64,000 nucleotides of DNA from Gentiana macrophylla (Eukaryota; Streptophyta; Magnoliopsida; Gentianales; Gentianaceae). The translations under genes were made by a program, and so were the position numbers. How positions within the stretch are numbered: the stretch's first letter is position 1; each line of letters opens with the position of its first letter. The notes under the pieces were generated by a model. That model was not told the DNA's origin. It saw nothing but the letters and a program-made list of their open reading frames with translations, and made no database searches. Positions 37,872-49,987 of the stretch are shown piece after piece. The stretch covers positions 24,654,558-24,718,557 of the forward strand of contig CM047814.1 of NCBI GenBank assembly GCA_026214975.1, in the 5' to 3' direction.

Positions 37872-38172
37872 ACGTCTAAGTAGTGTGTTTAAGTGTTTTC
37901 TTAGTGTTATTCTTTAGGGTTTAGTGTAAGTATGTTTTGTTTCTATTTGTGATAAATTTGTTTATGTAGGATTTTGAATTACTATATTGAATGTCTATAA
38001 TGCATTTTAAGTTGTTATCTAAGTTGATATAGAATGAGTTAATAATGACTTGAATTTGATTTTTTTTTAAACAGATAATCGCAACACTATGATTGTTGTC
38101 TCGTTCAACGGAAAATTTGTTATGGTGATATTAGAATGGATCGTTATTGTGTGACGCATTAATGGATTGTAC
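37872..38172 (+). pseudogene. Internally deleted transposase copy
   Basis: 37872-38119 repeats 31513-31757 (intron 1 and the first codons of exon 2, NRNTMIVVS). It then switches directly to a copy of 36299-36351, the sequence just after the transposase stop. The junction shares TTT on both sides, which fits deletion of about 4.5 kb by end joining at microhomology. Confidence 0.85.
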
Positions 38173-38360
38173 CTTTTTTCACATATGTTTAAGATCTCCT
38201 TCCGAAACCATTATATAGTAAACGGCATAAGTAAATTCAACAAAAAGGTTTTAGATTAAATACTCATCAAAACACAACACAAAAGAAGGCTTCACCAAAA
38301 TAATAGTAGCTAACAACTTACACCAAAATAGTAGTAGCTAACAACATTCACCAAAAATAC
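38173..38360. other. Short non-coding gap inside the MULE
   Basis: Contains a short tandem repeat, CACCAAAATAGTAGTAGCTAACAA-type, twice around 38294-38350 (unit near 30 bp). Otherwise nothing recognised. Confidence 0.5.
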
Positions 38361-41300
38361 CTACATATCTAAGGACTGATTAAATACCTGCACACAAAGT
38401 TTATGTCGTATTAAAGGCATATTATCAGCTGTGATCAGAGTAAATTTTTCTTTATGCACCAAATTCTCAATGTGCTTGACCGTGAGTATGTAAATTTTTT
38501 TTAATCAAATGATAAGAATAGTGTAAACTGTATAATATGATAAATAGTTTGAAGTTTATAACACTTACGGGATTGGCATTTGTGGTATGTGCTCAGCTGA
38601 TACTACTCTGACCGCAAAATGAGGCTTTTGTGGATAAAGCATTCGTGGGAGTTCACAGAAACGAGTATCCATCTCCAACACTCTCCTCAACGAAACACCC
38701 CATGCTCTAATACATGCCTTCACTTCATCCTTATATCGTTGGCCTGATAGACAATCAAACCCCCTAATCTTCCACTCGGGAATAGACACTTGGACAGCTA
38801 CCAAGTGACCACGAGTAATGGCCCAGGGCATGTGCGCCACTGTGTTTGCATCCCATTTCTTGACGCACTCAATCACATTATCTGGAATTTCGGTTGTGTC
38901 TGACGTCTTGGACCGGTCTATATGACCCTGACCACAGAAGGAGTAGGCAATGGTTGTATTCGGTACAACGCATTTTGGATATGCTTCCATTTGCCGCTGT
39001 ATAATGTCCAGACACGCCTCGACATGCTGTATGAAATATGAAAATTTCAGAAATATGAAAATAAAGTCACAAGAATATACATCTCGGTCTAACTCTTTAT
39101 ACTGCTCATGGAGACGTGTGAACCACTCCTTGTCCGCCTGATCTGTAATTTGTACTCCAACTACATAGCCCATGAGTATCGTAATTGGGGGTGGATGTTC
39201 TTGTTGGTACCACGTACTGAAATTGTTTTCCAGCTCTACCGGAAATTTTTTCAACGGTGTCCATCTCACAACATTAGCACCGGGCAGACTGACTACGTGC
39301 GACCCATCAGTTAAATATCGTGGTTGTTTAGTAGTCTGACGGGTTGTCAATCTTCTGTCATTTGCATCATCCACCTTTCGTTTACCCAATTGAATAACAC
39401 TTGGAACAACAGCTAAACAATATTCAATACATGATCGAGTTAGATAGTTTTTCACAATATAATTTCTAGTTTCGAAATTAAAAATCAAATAAATTACTAT
39501 AATCAATCCCAGGCTCCACAACCGATGCAGCTGGTAGCGATACACATCTCTGCCTCGTAGCCTCGGGAGTATCTATACTAAATATAATCGAGATCACCAA
39601 TTAACGATAACAAACAATAAAATACCTATGTTAATAACACAAAATTCAATATAAATTAACTTACTATAAACAATATAGAACTCCACATTTAAAAATTCCT
39701 GGACGGTAGCCTCGACATTAACCGGTGCGGGGGTAGTAGCATTGCGAGTATCTGCATCAAAATAGGCACTTTCATCAATTAACGATAACAAACAATATCT
39801 ATGTTAATAATACAAAATTCAATATAAATCAACTTACTAAACAATATTTAGATGTAAATAACATAATGCTTACACGAATCAATCGTAGTCTCAATATAAG
39901 GATCGTCCAGCAAAAACTCGTCGACCACATCCTTATGCTGGCCCCCCTCCTCGACTCCCTTCTACTGAACTCCCTCCAGCTGCACTCCCTCTTTCCAGGG
40001 TTGGGAAACTCATTCAAGAATCTTATTAAACCCGAACATCAACAGGTTGTCAGTCGGGGTAGGCGATGGATGAGTATGCTGACCAGGTGCAGGCTGATGA
40101 AAATGATGACCATGTGTAGACCAATCAGGGGCAAACTGAAAAGATGTGGCCCGGTCAGTATCAGGTGGAGGAGATGGAGGCTGATGAGGGGTAGATTGAA
40201 AAGATGTGGCCCGGTTAGTATCAGAATACATACAACTAAATTTATCGCATAAAAAAATGACAATGAAATAATTTTTTGCCTGATCACTGGATAACAGCGT
40301 ATGCATCAACCCCTTATGTTCGGAAAGTATCGCCCCATGCTCATTCTGCCGTTGAACTACCTCTCGAAGTACTTGCCGGTTCTCATCATTCTGCCGGCAA
40401 ATTTTCTCTCGAATCTCATTCAGCCCATTATCTATCCTTCTCTTCACAGCCCTATAAAGACCAACAGCTTCATCTTCTTCCACCTGTAGCATATCAGTGT
40501 AGGATCTGTGCGGCATAGGTCATGATTGATAAGTTAAATGTGACTCATGTGGAGAGGGTTGTGAAGTAGAGGCTGACTGATGTGTAGTAGAGTGTGGTTG
40601 TTGTGTAGTAGATGGATGTCTCCTAGGTGGCCGTGCAATTAGTGCAGGCCGAGTGATCACACATGGCGGCTCAGTAATCTCCGCATCAGGGATTCCCCTA
40701 GCTGCCATTAACTCCTTATCAACTTCCCTTGTAGCCAGATATCCTATACACGGCTCTGCAAACAATTTATATTTCATTAGAATTAACAATAAAAAATGTT
40801 TAACCATACCGGATATAATTAGAAGGAAATGTTTATTAAGCTTATTACCTTCTTTGCCTTCGCCAAATGCGTCTTCCACTGCGGAGGGGGATTCTTGCAA
40901 CTCCATCTCATCATCCGAGGAGCCGCATCAGGAGTTCTGAGGGTGGCAGCAACAGTCGGAACACCAATATCCTGGAGGGTCTCGTAAGCCCAAAACTGTA
41001 AGGCATGTATTATCCCTTGTATTGTCACCATGCCTTCTGTGCTTACCTTGTAGGTATTCATCTTGTGAGAAATCTATCTATAGGTGTGATCCTGTCTCGG
41101 ATTTTATCAACGAAAAATAACAAGTAATAAATTAAATCCGGTTTACCCCAAGTGCAGGGATCGTAGCATAGTAGTTACAACCGGAGTCGAATCACAAGGA
41201 ATCGAGGTTGGTCTAGTTCTTAATTCTTCTAAATTGTCACGAGAAATAACTAAAAATGAAAACGAAAAAAAACAATAAACTGGACAGAGGGTTGTCAATC

Positions 41301-43857
41301 CAAAGCCAGGAAATATAGTTGCGGACCTAAACTAACTAAACAAATCTATTCTATAACTAAAACGAAAAATAAAATTCTAAAATAGCAACGAAGACAAGGC
41401 ACAAAGATAATTTCAGTTAATTTTAACGAAGAACAAGCATTGATCCACCTATCTCGCAACCCTCAATTTCTACTCTAGATCGTTTAGTGAAGATTTAATA
41501 AAAATGTGGTTCACCTATCAAAGGTATGAATTCCTACTCTCGTAGATAATTCGCCTATTAATCTTTCATCTCTCGATCTTAAAGATTAACGCTTCCATAA
41601 CAAAGGTGTGAAATCTCTCAATTTCTAACCTAGAAATTCAACCTAGTAACTCTCGTTATTTTTAGGTTAAAAATCCCATCTTTACTACGGTGATCTAGGT
41701 CTAACAACGATTTTCATCAAACGTTAAACATCAAATAGCAACAATCCATCGATATAATTGCATAACAATATAAACGCATAATAAAGATACAAACTTTAAT
41801 AAAAACTCACAAAACAATCCAAGATTCGAAATCAAAACGCTGCTGAGAATTGGCTTCACAAAGCTCGTTCTAGGCTTAGCCTTAGCTCATCGTTGGAATA
41901 CAAATCATATAAATAAAAAAAAGATAAAAAGATGTTTATGATGGTGGGAAAACACAGCTAGGGCGCCCCCAAGGGGCCTGGGGCGGCCAGGGATCGAATT
42001 GTCGTAATTAGGGTTCAGAAAAAACGTGACTATTTATAAGTTTTGAAGTCGGTTTAGGCTGAGGCGGTGGCTGGACGCCCGTCCAAGGATGTTGGACGTC
42101 AGTCCAGCTGCTTTGAAATCTTCGAGTCGGGCCGAGTCTTCTCAAACGCCCGTCCTATACATTTTCAAACGCTCGTTCACTAAAAATCTGAACATCCTGA
42201 TCCAACTTCTCCTCCGGGCGCCATCCACTCTTACAGACGCCCGTTTGGGTAAAAATCATGCTTTCCTGAATTGAGTAGCTCCAGTGGACGCCAGTTCACG
42301 CTTCTGGACGCCAGTCCAGGTTGGATGGATGGCAAACGTGCATTCAGTCTTCTATATGCATCTTCCTCATTCTATTCAATCTTCAGTTAAACGTCGTTTT
42401 AGCTTCTTCCATAACATGTAAGCGTACCTACAACACGACAAAAACATGCAAAATGTAAAACCATACATATAGATAGAAAACACCAATAAAACCACGTAAT
42501 TAGCTCGATTTTGCACTTTAATGATTTCCACACCCATTCTTTCAATATTTCATCTAAAACACTTAATTTTCTATAAAAATTAGTAAAACACGAAGGACAT
42601 TGTTACGAAATAAAGTCATATAAACCGTGAAAATCACCGTTAACAGATCCCACAACCAAGTACCCATGGAAAGTCATTTAGGCCTTCTATATTCTCGACC
42701 AAATAGAAGGTTCTCACAAGGTACGCCACTAGTCTCATCATGACCCATCATAATCTCATGAATAAGGTAGACTAAACCTACACGGTAGAGAACTTCAGGA
42801 CGCTCAGCCTCATCCAATAACCATCTATCAATATCCGGTATAGTGATCGGTCCACCGTCAGGATGATGGGTGTGGACGTGTGTCCCTTCATCAAAACACT
42901 TGGAATAAGGTTCGGGAGGTTCCGGGAGATCCCCAAACCTGAAAACGGTAATCATGCAAAACTCCCGCCTACCGAACTTCGAGGTCGTCTCACCAAATCT
43001 AAAATGAAGCTCATCGGGCACATTCGGATAAACGGCATTGAAACATACATATTGCAAAACCTTGGAGGAAAACTGCCACTCCCGGTACATTTTAATGAAT
43101 TGTCTAAAAACCCCACCTATCAATGTATCCTCAAATCCGATCCTTCTCATGTGAATTTTAACAAGATCCCGAAGCTTGGTCTTTTCCCCTTTAAAAGTGC
43201 ACGTCAAATTTTCCCTTTCTTTGTAGACATCAGAACCATGAGGCCCAATCAACTGTTAACAAACAAATGGAATGGATTATTTTCAACAATCAACAATGAA
43301 ATGAAAAATAAACCCTAAACCATGACTAAGTCTAAGTTTGTAGCCACAAATTGCATGTTTTTATCAAATTACAATCAATAATAACCTAAACCCTAATAAC
43401 CTAAACTGGAGAAAAAACTAAAGTGGAAATCTGCATACAAAACTGGAGAAAAAACAAAAAAACTGCAGTTTTCTACGTCTAAACGTAGGGTCTCTACGTC
43501 CAAACGTAGAAACCTTACGTCCAAATGTAAAAACTACAGGTCTCTACGTCCACACGTAGAAACTACATTCTTCTTCAAATAACTCCCCTTCTTCAACCCA
43601 GAAAACGAAAAATCAGGCTAAACAATATCAGGCCAACAGAACTAAACCACTAAAAATTAGGAAATACATAGAAGATAATGGGAAATAAAAATTGCAGCCT
43701 AAAGAACTAAACAATATAATAATAAAGCGTTGTAAATAGAAGATAATGGGACATACATACAGTTTTTGTATTGCGTTAATCCATTGTACTTGAGAGATTG
43801 TGGCAAATCTGAACTTGGAGATTGTGGCAAATCTGAACTTTCTTGCAAAATCGCCAT
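38361..43857 (-). pseudogene. MULE-borne DUF1985 and Ulp1/C48-protease-like gene
   Basis: Genes with DUF1985 and a Ulp1-type (SUMO protease, C48) domain are known cargo of plant MULEs. Here a first exon at 43857-43761 (MAILQESSDLPQS) is followed from 43252 by DUF1985: FGRREFCMITVFRFGD and VGLYLIHEIM-like VGLVYLIHEIMMG. Then FWAYETLQDIG (about 41000), low-complexity His/Pro/Ser exons (40755-40010), short exons near 39990-39870 and 39780-39700, and the C48 region 39414-38361: EWFTRLHEQYKEL, HVEACLDIIQRQM, ITRGHLVAVQVSI (His), RGFDCLSG (Asp), VKHIENLVHKEKFT and IRHKLCVQVFNQ. The catalytic GDCG region before VKHIENL is not recognisable. In-frame stops at three places and a solo LTR (41093-42645) disrupt it. 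The first exon junction does not keep frame as read. Confidence 0.75.
41093..42645 (-). mobile_element. Solo LTR of the Athila-like family
   Basis: 1553 bp with a perfect GATCC duplication (41088-41092 and 42646-42650). On the minus strand it starts TGTTAACGGTGATTTTCACG and ends CCGAGACA; it aligns with the LTR at 10084-11804 (for example TATAGAAAATYA and GAAATATTGA near the start, AAAATCCG near the end). Removing it rejoins the DUF1985 reading frame. Produced by LTR-LTR recombination after an insertion. Confidence 0.92.
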
Positions 43858-44031
43858 CCAGACGTAAGGAAATGCCTTTGACGTAGGGATATGAACGTTT
43901 GAAAGGGGATAGAAGAGAGAGACAGTGTTATTCACAACTTTATAGATTCCTTACGTTTAAACGTAAGGTCCCTACGTTGAGTGAGTTTTTCGGAATTAGA
44001 TGGCATTTGAATTTCCTTACGTTTAAATGTA
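43470..44031. repeat. Palindrome cluster at the MULE right end
   Basis: TACGTYYAAACGTA-type sites at 43474-43487, 43495-43508, 43516-43529 (one change), 43545-43558 (one change), 43952-43965 (perfect TACGTTTAAACGTA) and 44018-44031 (one change), with half-sites near 43861 and 43880. Confidence 0.8.
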
Positions 44032-44112
44032 AGGATCCTTACTTTTACCTTATTTTCCATATCAGAAAAGGCATGACCTGATTTGCAACACGACCTAATT
44101 TTCCAATTTCTG
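43950..44112 (-). repeat. MULE right terminal inverted repeat
   Basis: Complement of the left end at 31118-31260; ends CCAATTTCTG at 44112, followed by the target-site copy GCTTCCTCT. Confidence 0.88.
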
Positions 44113-44822
44113 GCTTCCTCTTCTTCCTTAAAAGATGCCGCCCATGTTAAATGGTCACTTTACCTCTTTTTTCGTGCATTTTTTTTCATGTTATGGAATT
44201 ATCTGTTTTTTTAAACAAGTTATGACATTATCTACGACCAATTGTCGACCGATGTATATGTTGAAAGTTAACATATATAAAATTATGCAATGACGAATTT
44301 ATAAAACGAAATATCTTCAAATAAATATGTACGATGTAAATATTTTACTTCAGAAAATTTCAATGTTTTTTATTTCTTTTTTTAGGAAATGTTTTTTCAT
44401 TCCTGTAAATATTTTAGACGTCATAAAATATTTAGTTTTCATTTAATAAAATAAAAGCATATAAAAAAAATTGGATATATTTTGAGGAAGAAATAAATTG
44501 CTTTACATTATCATAACGTGGTTGAAATAATAATGCATTTTCAGATGATTGCGGTTATCAAATATCTAATCAATTTCAGCACTTAAATAATTCAGTTATT
44601 AAAGATATTTCAGATTTCAGATTTTAGATATCAGACTTCAGTTTTAACAACCAGCCCCTTAGATTAAGGATGTTTGAAAAATTTATTATTTGCATAGTAT
44701 ACCTTAAAAGATAACATTTGAATATTATGTCTGAAAAACATTTTACTTAGAGAATTGATAGAACCATAAACTGGGAAAATTTCTTCATTTGTTTCATTGC
44801 TTCATTATTTCTCCTTAATTAT

Positions 44823-45445
44823 TGATATTGTTAGAAATATCACGGTTGCAGTAACAAGATTTATAAGTGGATATCTAGCTATTTGTAGATGATTTCTCCG
44901 GTGAGGAGTGGTGGTTGGTATGAAATATATGAAGATATGGGTGTCGGGCACAATGTTGATGATTGACAGCACAATAGTCGATAAATTGGCAGAGTAACTC
45001 TGCATATATTGATTTTCAGATCGTTTATGTGTTACATGGTTGCCACTATATACAGACAGATTGTTAATGACGATTAGGCTATGTATGACAAGATATAATT
45101 AATATGATCCGACATAATTAAGTACAATCAAGGGGATAAGCATCCCGCAAGTTTAGCGCTACGGCTTCACTTGGTGCGTGCACGATATCTTGATCGTCTT
45201 GTACATTAGCCTGATAAATGTCATGTGTGAATCCTACTCTCAGTGTGTAGCGGGCACATGCTGAGTAGGACCGTATTCGGCTCCCAGCCTATGGTACGTC
45301 TGCGGGCAGCCCAGACAGACGGCTTATGGCCTGATCCGTCATATGTTCATGCGGACTGAAGGTAATAGTGATCGATTTTTGACGTGGGACCCTTGTTCGG
45401 GTCGTTTAGTAGATCCGTAAGACCGTTTTCCGGTTTGGTTTATCA
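44823..45445. mobile_element. 623-bp insertion in the Copia left LTR (candidate solo LTR)
   Basis: Interrupts the left LTR relative to the right one. Its ends are TGATA and TATCA, with flanks ATTAT (44818-44822) and ATTAC (45446-45450) matching at four of five bases. TG...CA ends and a 5-bp duplication suggest a small solo LTR; no family is recognised. Confidence 0.5.
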
Positions 45446-45589
45446 ATTACAATCAATGGTCAGGTCTTGCATATAACCAGCATACCGTTGTACCAATATC
45501 TATGACTCACCACACAACATCTAATCCAAGGGCTCCAATTTCAAAGGAATATTACACTTGTTTTAGTGTCAAACTGATTCTCAACAAGT

Positions 45590-46345
45590 TTTTTAAAATT
45601 CATAAAGGCGCGCATTAGGGACATCCGATTTATTTTTGAGAGGATAAATCCATATATACCTACTATTATCATCCAAGAAGTGGATATAATAAGTGAAACC
45701 TGAAGGAGACTTAACTGGGGAAGGACCCTATAGTTCTGTATGGATTAATTCAAGAGCATAAGTACTGATAGTATCAGAATTAGAAAAGGGCAAAGCATTT
45801 TGTTTACCATATTGATAGGTATCACAAAATTCCATTTCATTACTCAATTTAACATTACAATGCTTTAAAACAAAACTCAACACTTAAAAATATGGATGTC
45901 GTAGCATTCTATGCCACATAATATCACTTTTAGGTCTACTAACTTCACTAACTTAAGTACTAGGATGACAGACATGACTCTGACTAGAGCTGGGATGCTT
46001 GATTCTTGATTGATGAGAGATGGTTCTGGATTGAATGGAGTTCTGACAAAATAGAGGGCTCAACTAGTACAGGACATGGTGCATTCTACCTCTGAGCAGG
46101 ATTTTGCCTGTGCTTTTGTCCTTCACACAACAACCAACATTATCAAATTCAACAGTAACTTGATTATGAGAGGTTAATCTAGAAACACTAATAGGATCCT
46201 TAGTAATAGCAGGAACATGTAGGATATCTTTTAACTTAAAAGCAGAATTAGAAGTAGGAACTAATGTATAACCAAGATGATTTATAGTGAGTCTAGAGCC
46301 ATTACCTACACCTAATGTATTTGAGTCATTGTACTCATTACTCAA
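45590..46345 (-). pseudogene. Copia protease/pre-integrase and integrase fragment
   Basis: The frame at 46345-46064 carries the late protease/GAG pre-integrase region (NHLGYTLV, LKDILHVPAITKD, LISVSRL-like PISVSRL). Further along the minus strand, around 45880-45590, integrase core pieces appear across frames: CDTYQYGKQNALPFSNS, ELIHTELYGPSPV and YYIHFLDDNSRYIWIYPL. It ends abruptly at the 3' LTR. Confidence 0.75.
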
Positions 46346-46492
46346 CTGAAGTTTGCCAAGATAGGAGATTACGTGATTGGTTGCTCCACTATCAGCATAC
46401 CGATTTGGATCAGCAAGTGTCTCAGGACCAGCAAGATAGGCAGCTGGGCATGTTGATTAGACTGATTTCCTTATTTAGGCACAGTAGGATTG

Positions 46493-47661
46493 TTAAAAGT
46501 TGGATCTATACCAACATTCTGTCACTGTATGACCAGTCTTGTTGCACAGTTGACAGGTAGGTCTAGAGTTATTGTTGTTATAACCAGCTCTTCCTCTACC
46601 CCTAGACCTTCCTCCTCTTTGGTTTGATCCTCTCATGCCTCTGCTTTGACCTTGATAAGAGTTTTTTCCTCTACCTCTACCGTGATAGGAGTCTGATCCA
46701 TTAGTTCGGATGGCTGCATTAGCTGATGCCTGAGATAAATCAAGACTTGCAGTAAAATATAACCTAGCAATCAGCCTCTCATGAGTGATTAATTTAGCTT
46801 GCACCTATGGCCAAGACAAGGCTCTCATTCTTAGTCAAATTTACAACGACAGACTCATACTTCTTGCTTAAACCACCCAAGGTAGCCAGAATCAACTATG
46901 ATCTAGTAATGGGGTATCCTGCAACACATAATGTATTAGAATAGTCTTTATTTGGGCCAAATTATCTGCCATGATTTTAGATCCTTTATCTGCCTAAGTC
47001 AATGCATCTTTGTACTCAAGCATCTGAGCCTCACACTGATTATTGAATAAGAGTTCCAATGTCTGCCAAATCTCATGAGCATTGGTACATCCTACTACTT
47101 CTACTAAGGCTTTCTCTATCATAGATGCTAATAGCCAACTAGTCAGCAGTGAATCCTTTGCCATCCACTCATCATATGCAGGATTCATAAGATTTATAGC
47201 AGGTGAGGTCATATTAAGCACTTTTAAATACTGGGGAGGACAAGGAATAGTTCCATGCAGAAATGACTCCAACTTATGACCTCTAATCACAGGTAAGACT
47301 GTGAACTTCCACAGAAGATAGTTGTTGCGATCTAGTTTAACTGAGCATACTTGATTTAAATTACCTCCTAGAGTGTGCATTGGAGCCTGATTCATCGGGG
47401 AGGAGACAAGTCTGGTCTGAATCTGCGGTGACAGCCGAGAGCTCGGATTTCCCATGAATCCGGTTGGAAAGTGTTTTGCATCAGCCCAATTGATGGTGGT
47501 GGAGTCTTGGCACTAGTAATTCCAAAAGGAGCTGTCACTGTACTTTGAAAGACACTGGAGATGGTGGAATTCGCCGAAGCACCCATAGAACTGGCGTTGC
47601 TCTGACCAGTGCCTTGACCGGAAGCTGTACATGATGGTGGCGCCGCCATCGGCTCGATCAT
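46493..47661 (-). pseudogene. Copia gag with zinc knuckle
   Basis: An N-terminal Ala/Ser-rich part starts MIEPMAAPPS. The gag core is VKLDRNNYLLWKFTVLPVIR, then EWMAKDSLLTSWLLASM and ALVEVVGCTNAHEIWQTLE. A Gly/Arg-rich tail leads to CQLCNKTGHTVTECWYR, a CCHC RNA-binding knuckle. Frame breaks near 47450 and 46990-46804 separate the pieces. Gag would package element RNA. Confidence 0.82.
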
Positions 47662-47871
47662 ACTCGCTTTGATACTGAGTTAAAGAATTAACAGAACCCA
47701 ACTAGGAAAATTTATTCATTTGTTTTATTGCTTCATTGTTTCTTCCTTAATTACAATCAATACTCAGGTCTTTCATATAAGCAACAGACCGTTGTAACAA
47801 TATCTATGACTCACCACACATGATCTAATCCAAGGGCTACAATTACACTTGTACACTCTAATGATATGACA

Positions 47872-48109
47872 AGTGTACACACATGCACCCTTATCTTGAT
47901 AAGACAAACTACTTATTACAAATATAACACTTTACTTTTCAATATTGTAGTGTTTTCGTTGCTATTTCGCGGAAAATTCGTAACCACACAAATAATAAGT
48001 TTTATAAATATGTTTTTTCAAGCTTCCCTTAATTTTATCAGATGTTCTTGAAAGGACTTATTAATACAACACATGGCATGTTGTGAAACGGTTTATTAAT
48101 GGGTTAAAA
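47872..48109. other. Spacer, nothing recognised
   Basis: AT-rich stretch between two Copia remnants. No gene seen. Confidence 0.4.
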
Positions 48110-48295
48110 CATTTCAAAGCCCATCGACTTAAAGTTGGGAAAGAGAGAACTTGGTTGTGTTGAAACAACTAATCTTGGTTTGATGTACAAAGAACCTATG
48201 CTTGTGTCCGGTACAACCAATGAACCATACAAACCCAAGTCAACTCAGAAAGAAACTTGTAAACCAATCAGATCACTGAATCTCAACGATGCATC

Positions 48296-49987
48296 TGCTA
48301 GAAGTAGTAGCACCGATCGAGACACTCGATCTTAGCACAGCGGAAGCTTATGCGATTTACGATATGAGACATAACTAATTAATCCTACGAGAAGGTTGAA
48401 GATTTACCTAAATGGAGAGGGATAGTAAATCGACAGAGAGGGAGAAGCCGTGATCTTCCGGATTGTATCTCCAAGCGACGACTGGTGGACGTCGATCCTC
48501 GCCGTAGAACCTCCTCGAATATGCTCCAAGAAAAACCCTAGGTTTTTCTTCTCTTAATGACTAGAACGAGAAACTAATTTTTCTCTCCTTTTTTTTAAAG
48601 TGTGGCGCCAATGTTGGTAATCGTTGTGTTGGGAGGAATTCTCTTTATATAGGAAAATAACTAGTAAATAGAGAGTTATCATTTTCACACCACAATTACC
48701 TATTCCCATAAGGAAAAGATATTTGCCATAAAATAAGAGATAATTCCCAAAATATCAATCTCTTATTTTCCATTAATTATCCAACAAATTAATAATTAAT
48801 TAATTACACATGTGACATAATCTAGAAAAAATTCTTTTCCTAATTATTTATCACATGGGCCGCCACTTTTAATATCATTTAATAGAAAATGTCTTTTCTA
48901 TTTTACATATTATTTACCAAATAAATAATATTGCATATTCATTAAATAGACCAACTATTTAATTTGTTCTCGAGGTTCCATAAAATGAGAAAACGCTCAC
49001 GTGTTAGGAGCCAACCCGGGGACCATGGACCTATAACCCGTAGCTACAATAAATTGAATAAAATATTCATCGAACATAATATTTCTACTCAACTTATTAA
49101 TTCAAGAATTACGCCACCATAAATCCGAAACTAAACTCTATCGATTATAGATATAACTTATTCTCAAAACGTCGAGTCGAGTCGATAAGTGTCCATTGAT
49201 ATAATCATTACATATAAACTAACCCTCCATAGACTATCCATAATGAAGCGGGATTATTTCCGCAAACCTTCTTGAATACATCTTATCATTATTTACCATT
49301 AACCCACTAGTGATCAATTAGTTCATAACGGATACCAACTCCCCAGATCGATCAGTTTCTAGGATCAACAAACAAAGGGATTGTCTTTCTACTTCCCGCA
49401 GGAAGGAATGAATTCCATATCTGTGAGACACACACTTCTCACTCATCCCAGAATAGTGCCAACGTGAAAGTGATTCGGCCCGCTCCTCTTAGCGATCCTT
49501 AACGAACACATCAAACCCTATCCTGAAACAAGTAAGAGTCTGTAATCACTTTAGGATTAAGGTCAATTATGTTCATCTTGTGATTTAATAAGATTTCTCA
49601 ATCACGGAATTATATGAGAAATGCAGATTAAATCGGTTCAGACCTATATGACTACATCATATATAAATGCCCCACTTAGACAAACAATGTCGACGGTCCG
49701 GATAAGACGGTCACACCATAAAGTGTTATGGGAGCATTAATGGTGTTTTAATCAATAGACCCTATACTTTGATTAAGTTCACCACGGACTAACAGTTCAA
49801 GTGTATCACATAAACTTAACCCTTATGTGTGACACACTAAGTTATATGGCTACATATGATACGACTTAGGGTTTTCAGTAGTGTATTACTTATAAGCACG
49901 AAGCAAATAATAAGATGAGAATAAATTAGTCATTTATTAATTCTAAAAACAATTACATAAATTGTCTTTCGGGCGCTACTTCCAACA
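48296..49987 (-). repeat. 3' LTR of the non-autonomous element
   Basis: 1692 bp, plus-strand ends TGCTAGAAG and ACTTCCAACA. In the first roughly 190 bases of the plus strand I count eight differences from the partner LTR at 52225-53893, so the insertion is not recent. Confidence 0.92.

Larger units (their letters stand above)
44747..47871 (-). mobile_element. Ale/Retrofit-like Copia element, internally deleted
   Basis: Both LTRs are recognisable by shared sequence: right LTR about 47682-47871, left LTR about 44747-45586 including a later insertion (GTGGTGAGTCATAGATATTG and CCCTTGGATTAGAT occur in both). Between them, on the minus strand, are gag, protease and part of integrase. Reverse transcriptase and RNase H are missing, so integrase runs straight into the 3' LTR at 45587. 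A GTATCAAAGC sequence next to the right LTR resembles the usual initiator-Met-tRNA primer site. Confidence 0.8.

Noticed and set aside
42863..43318. 151-codon plus-strand frame
   Set aside because: Complement of the DUF1985 exon, which has clear family motifs on the minus strand.
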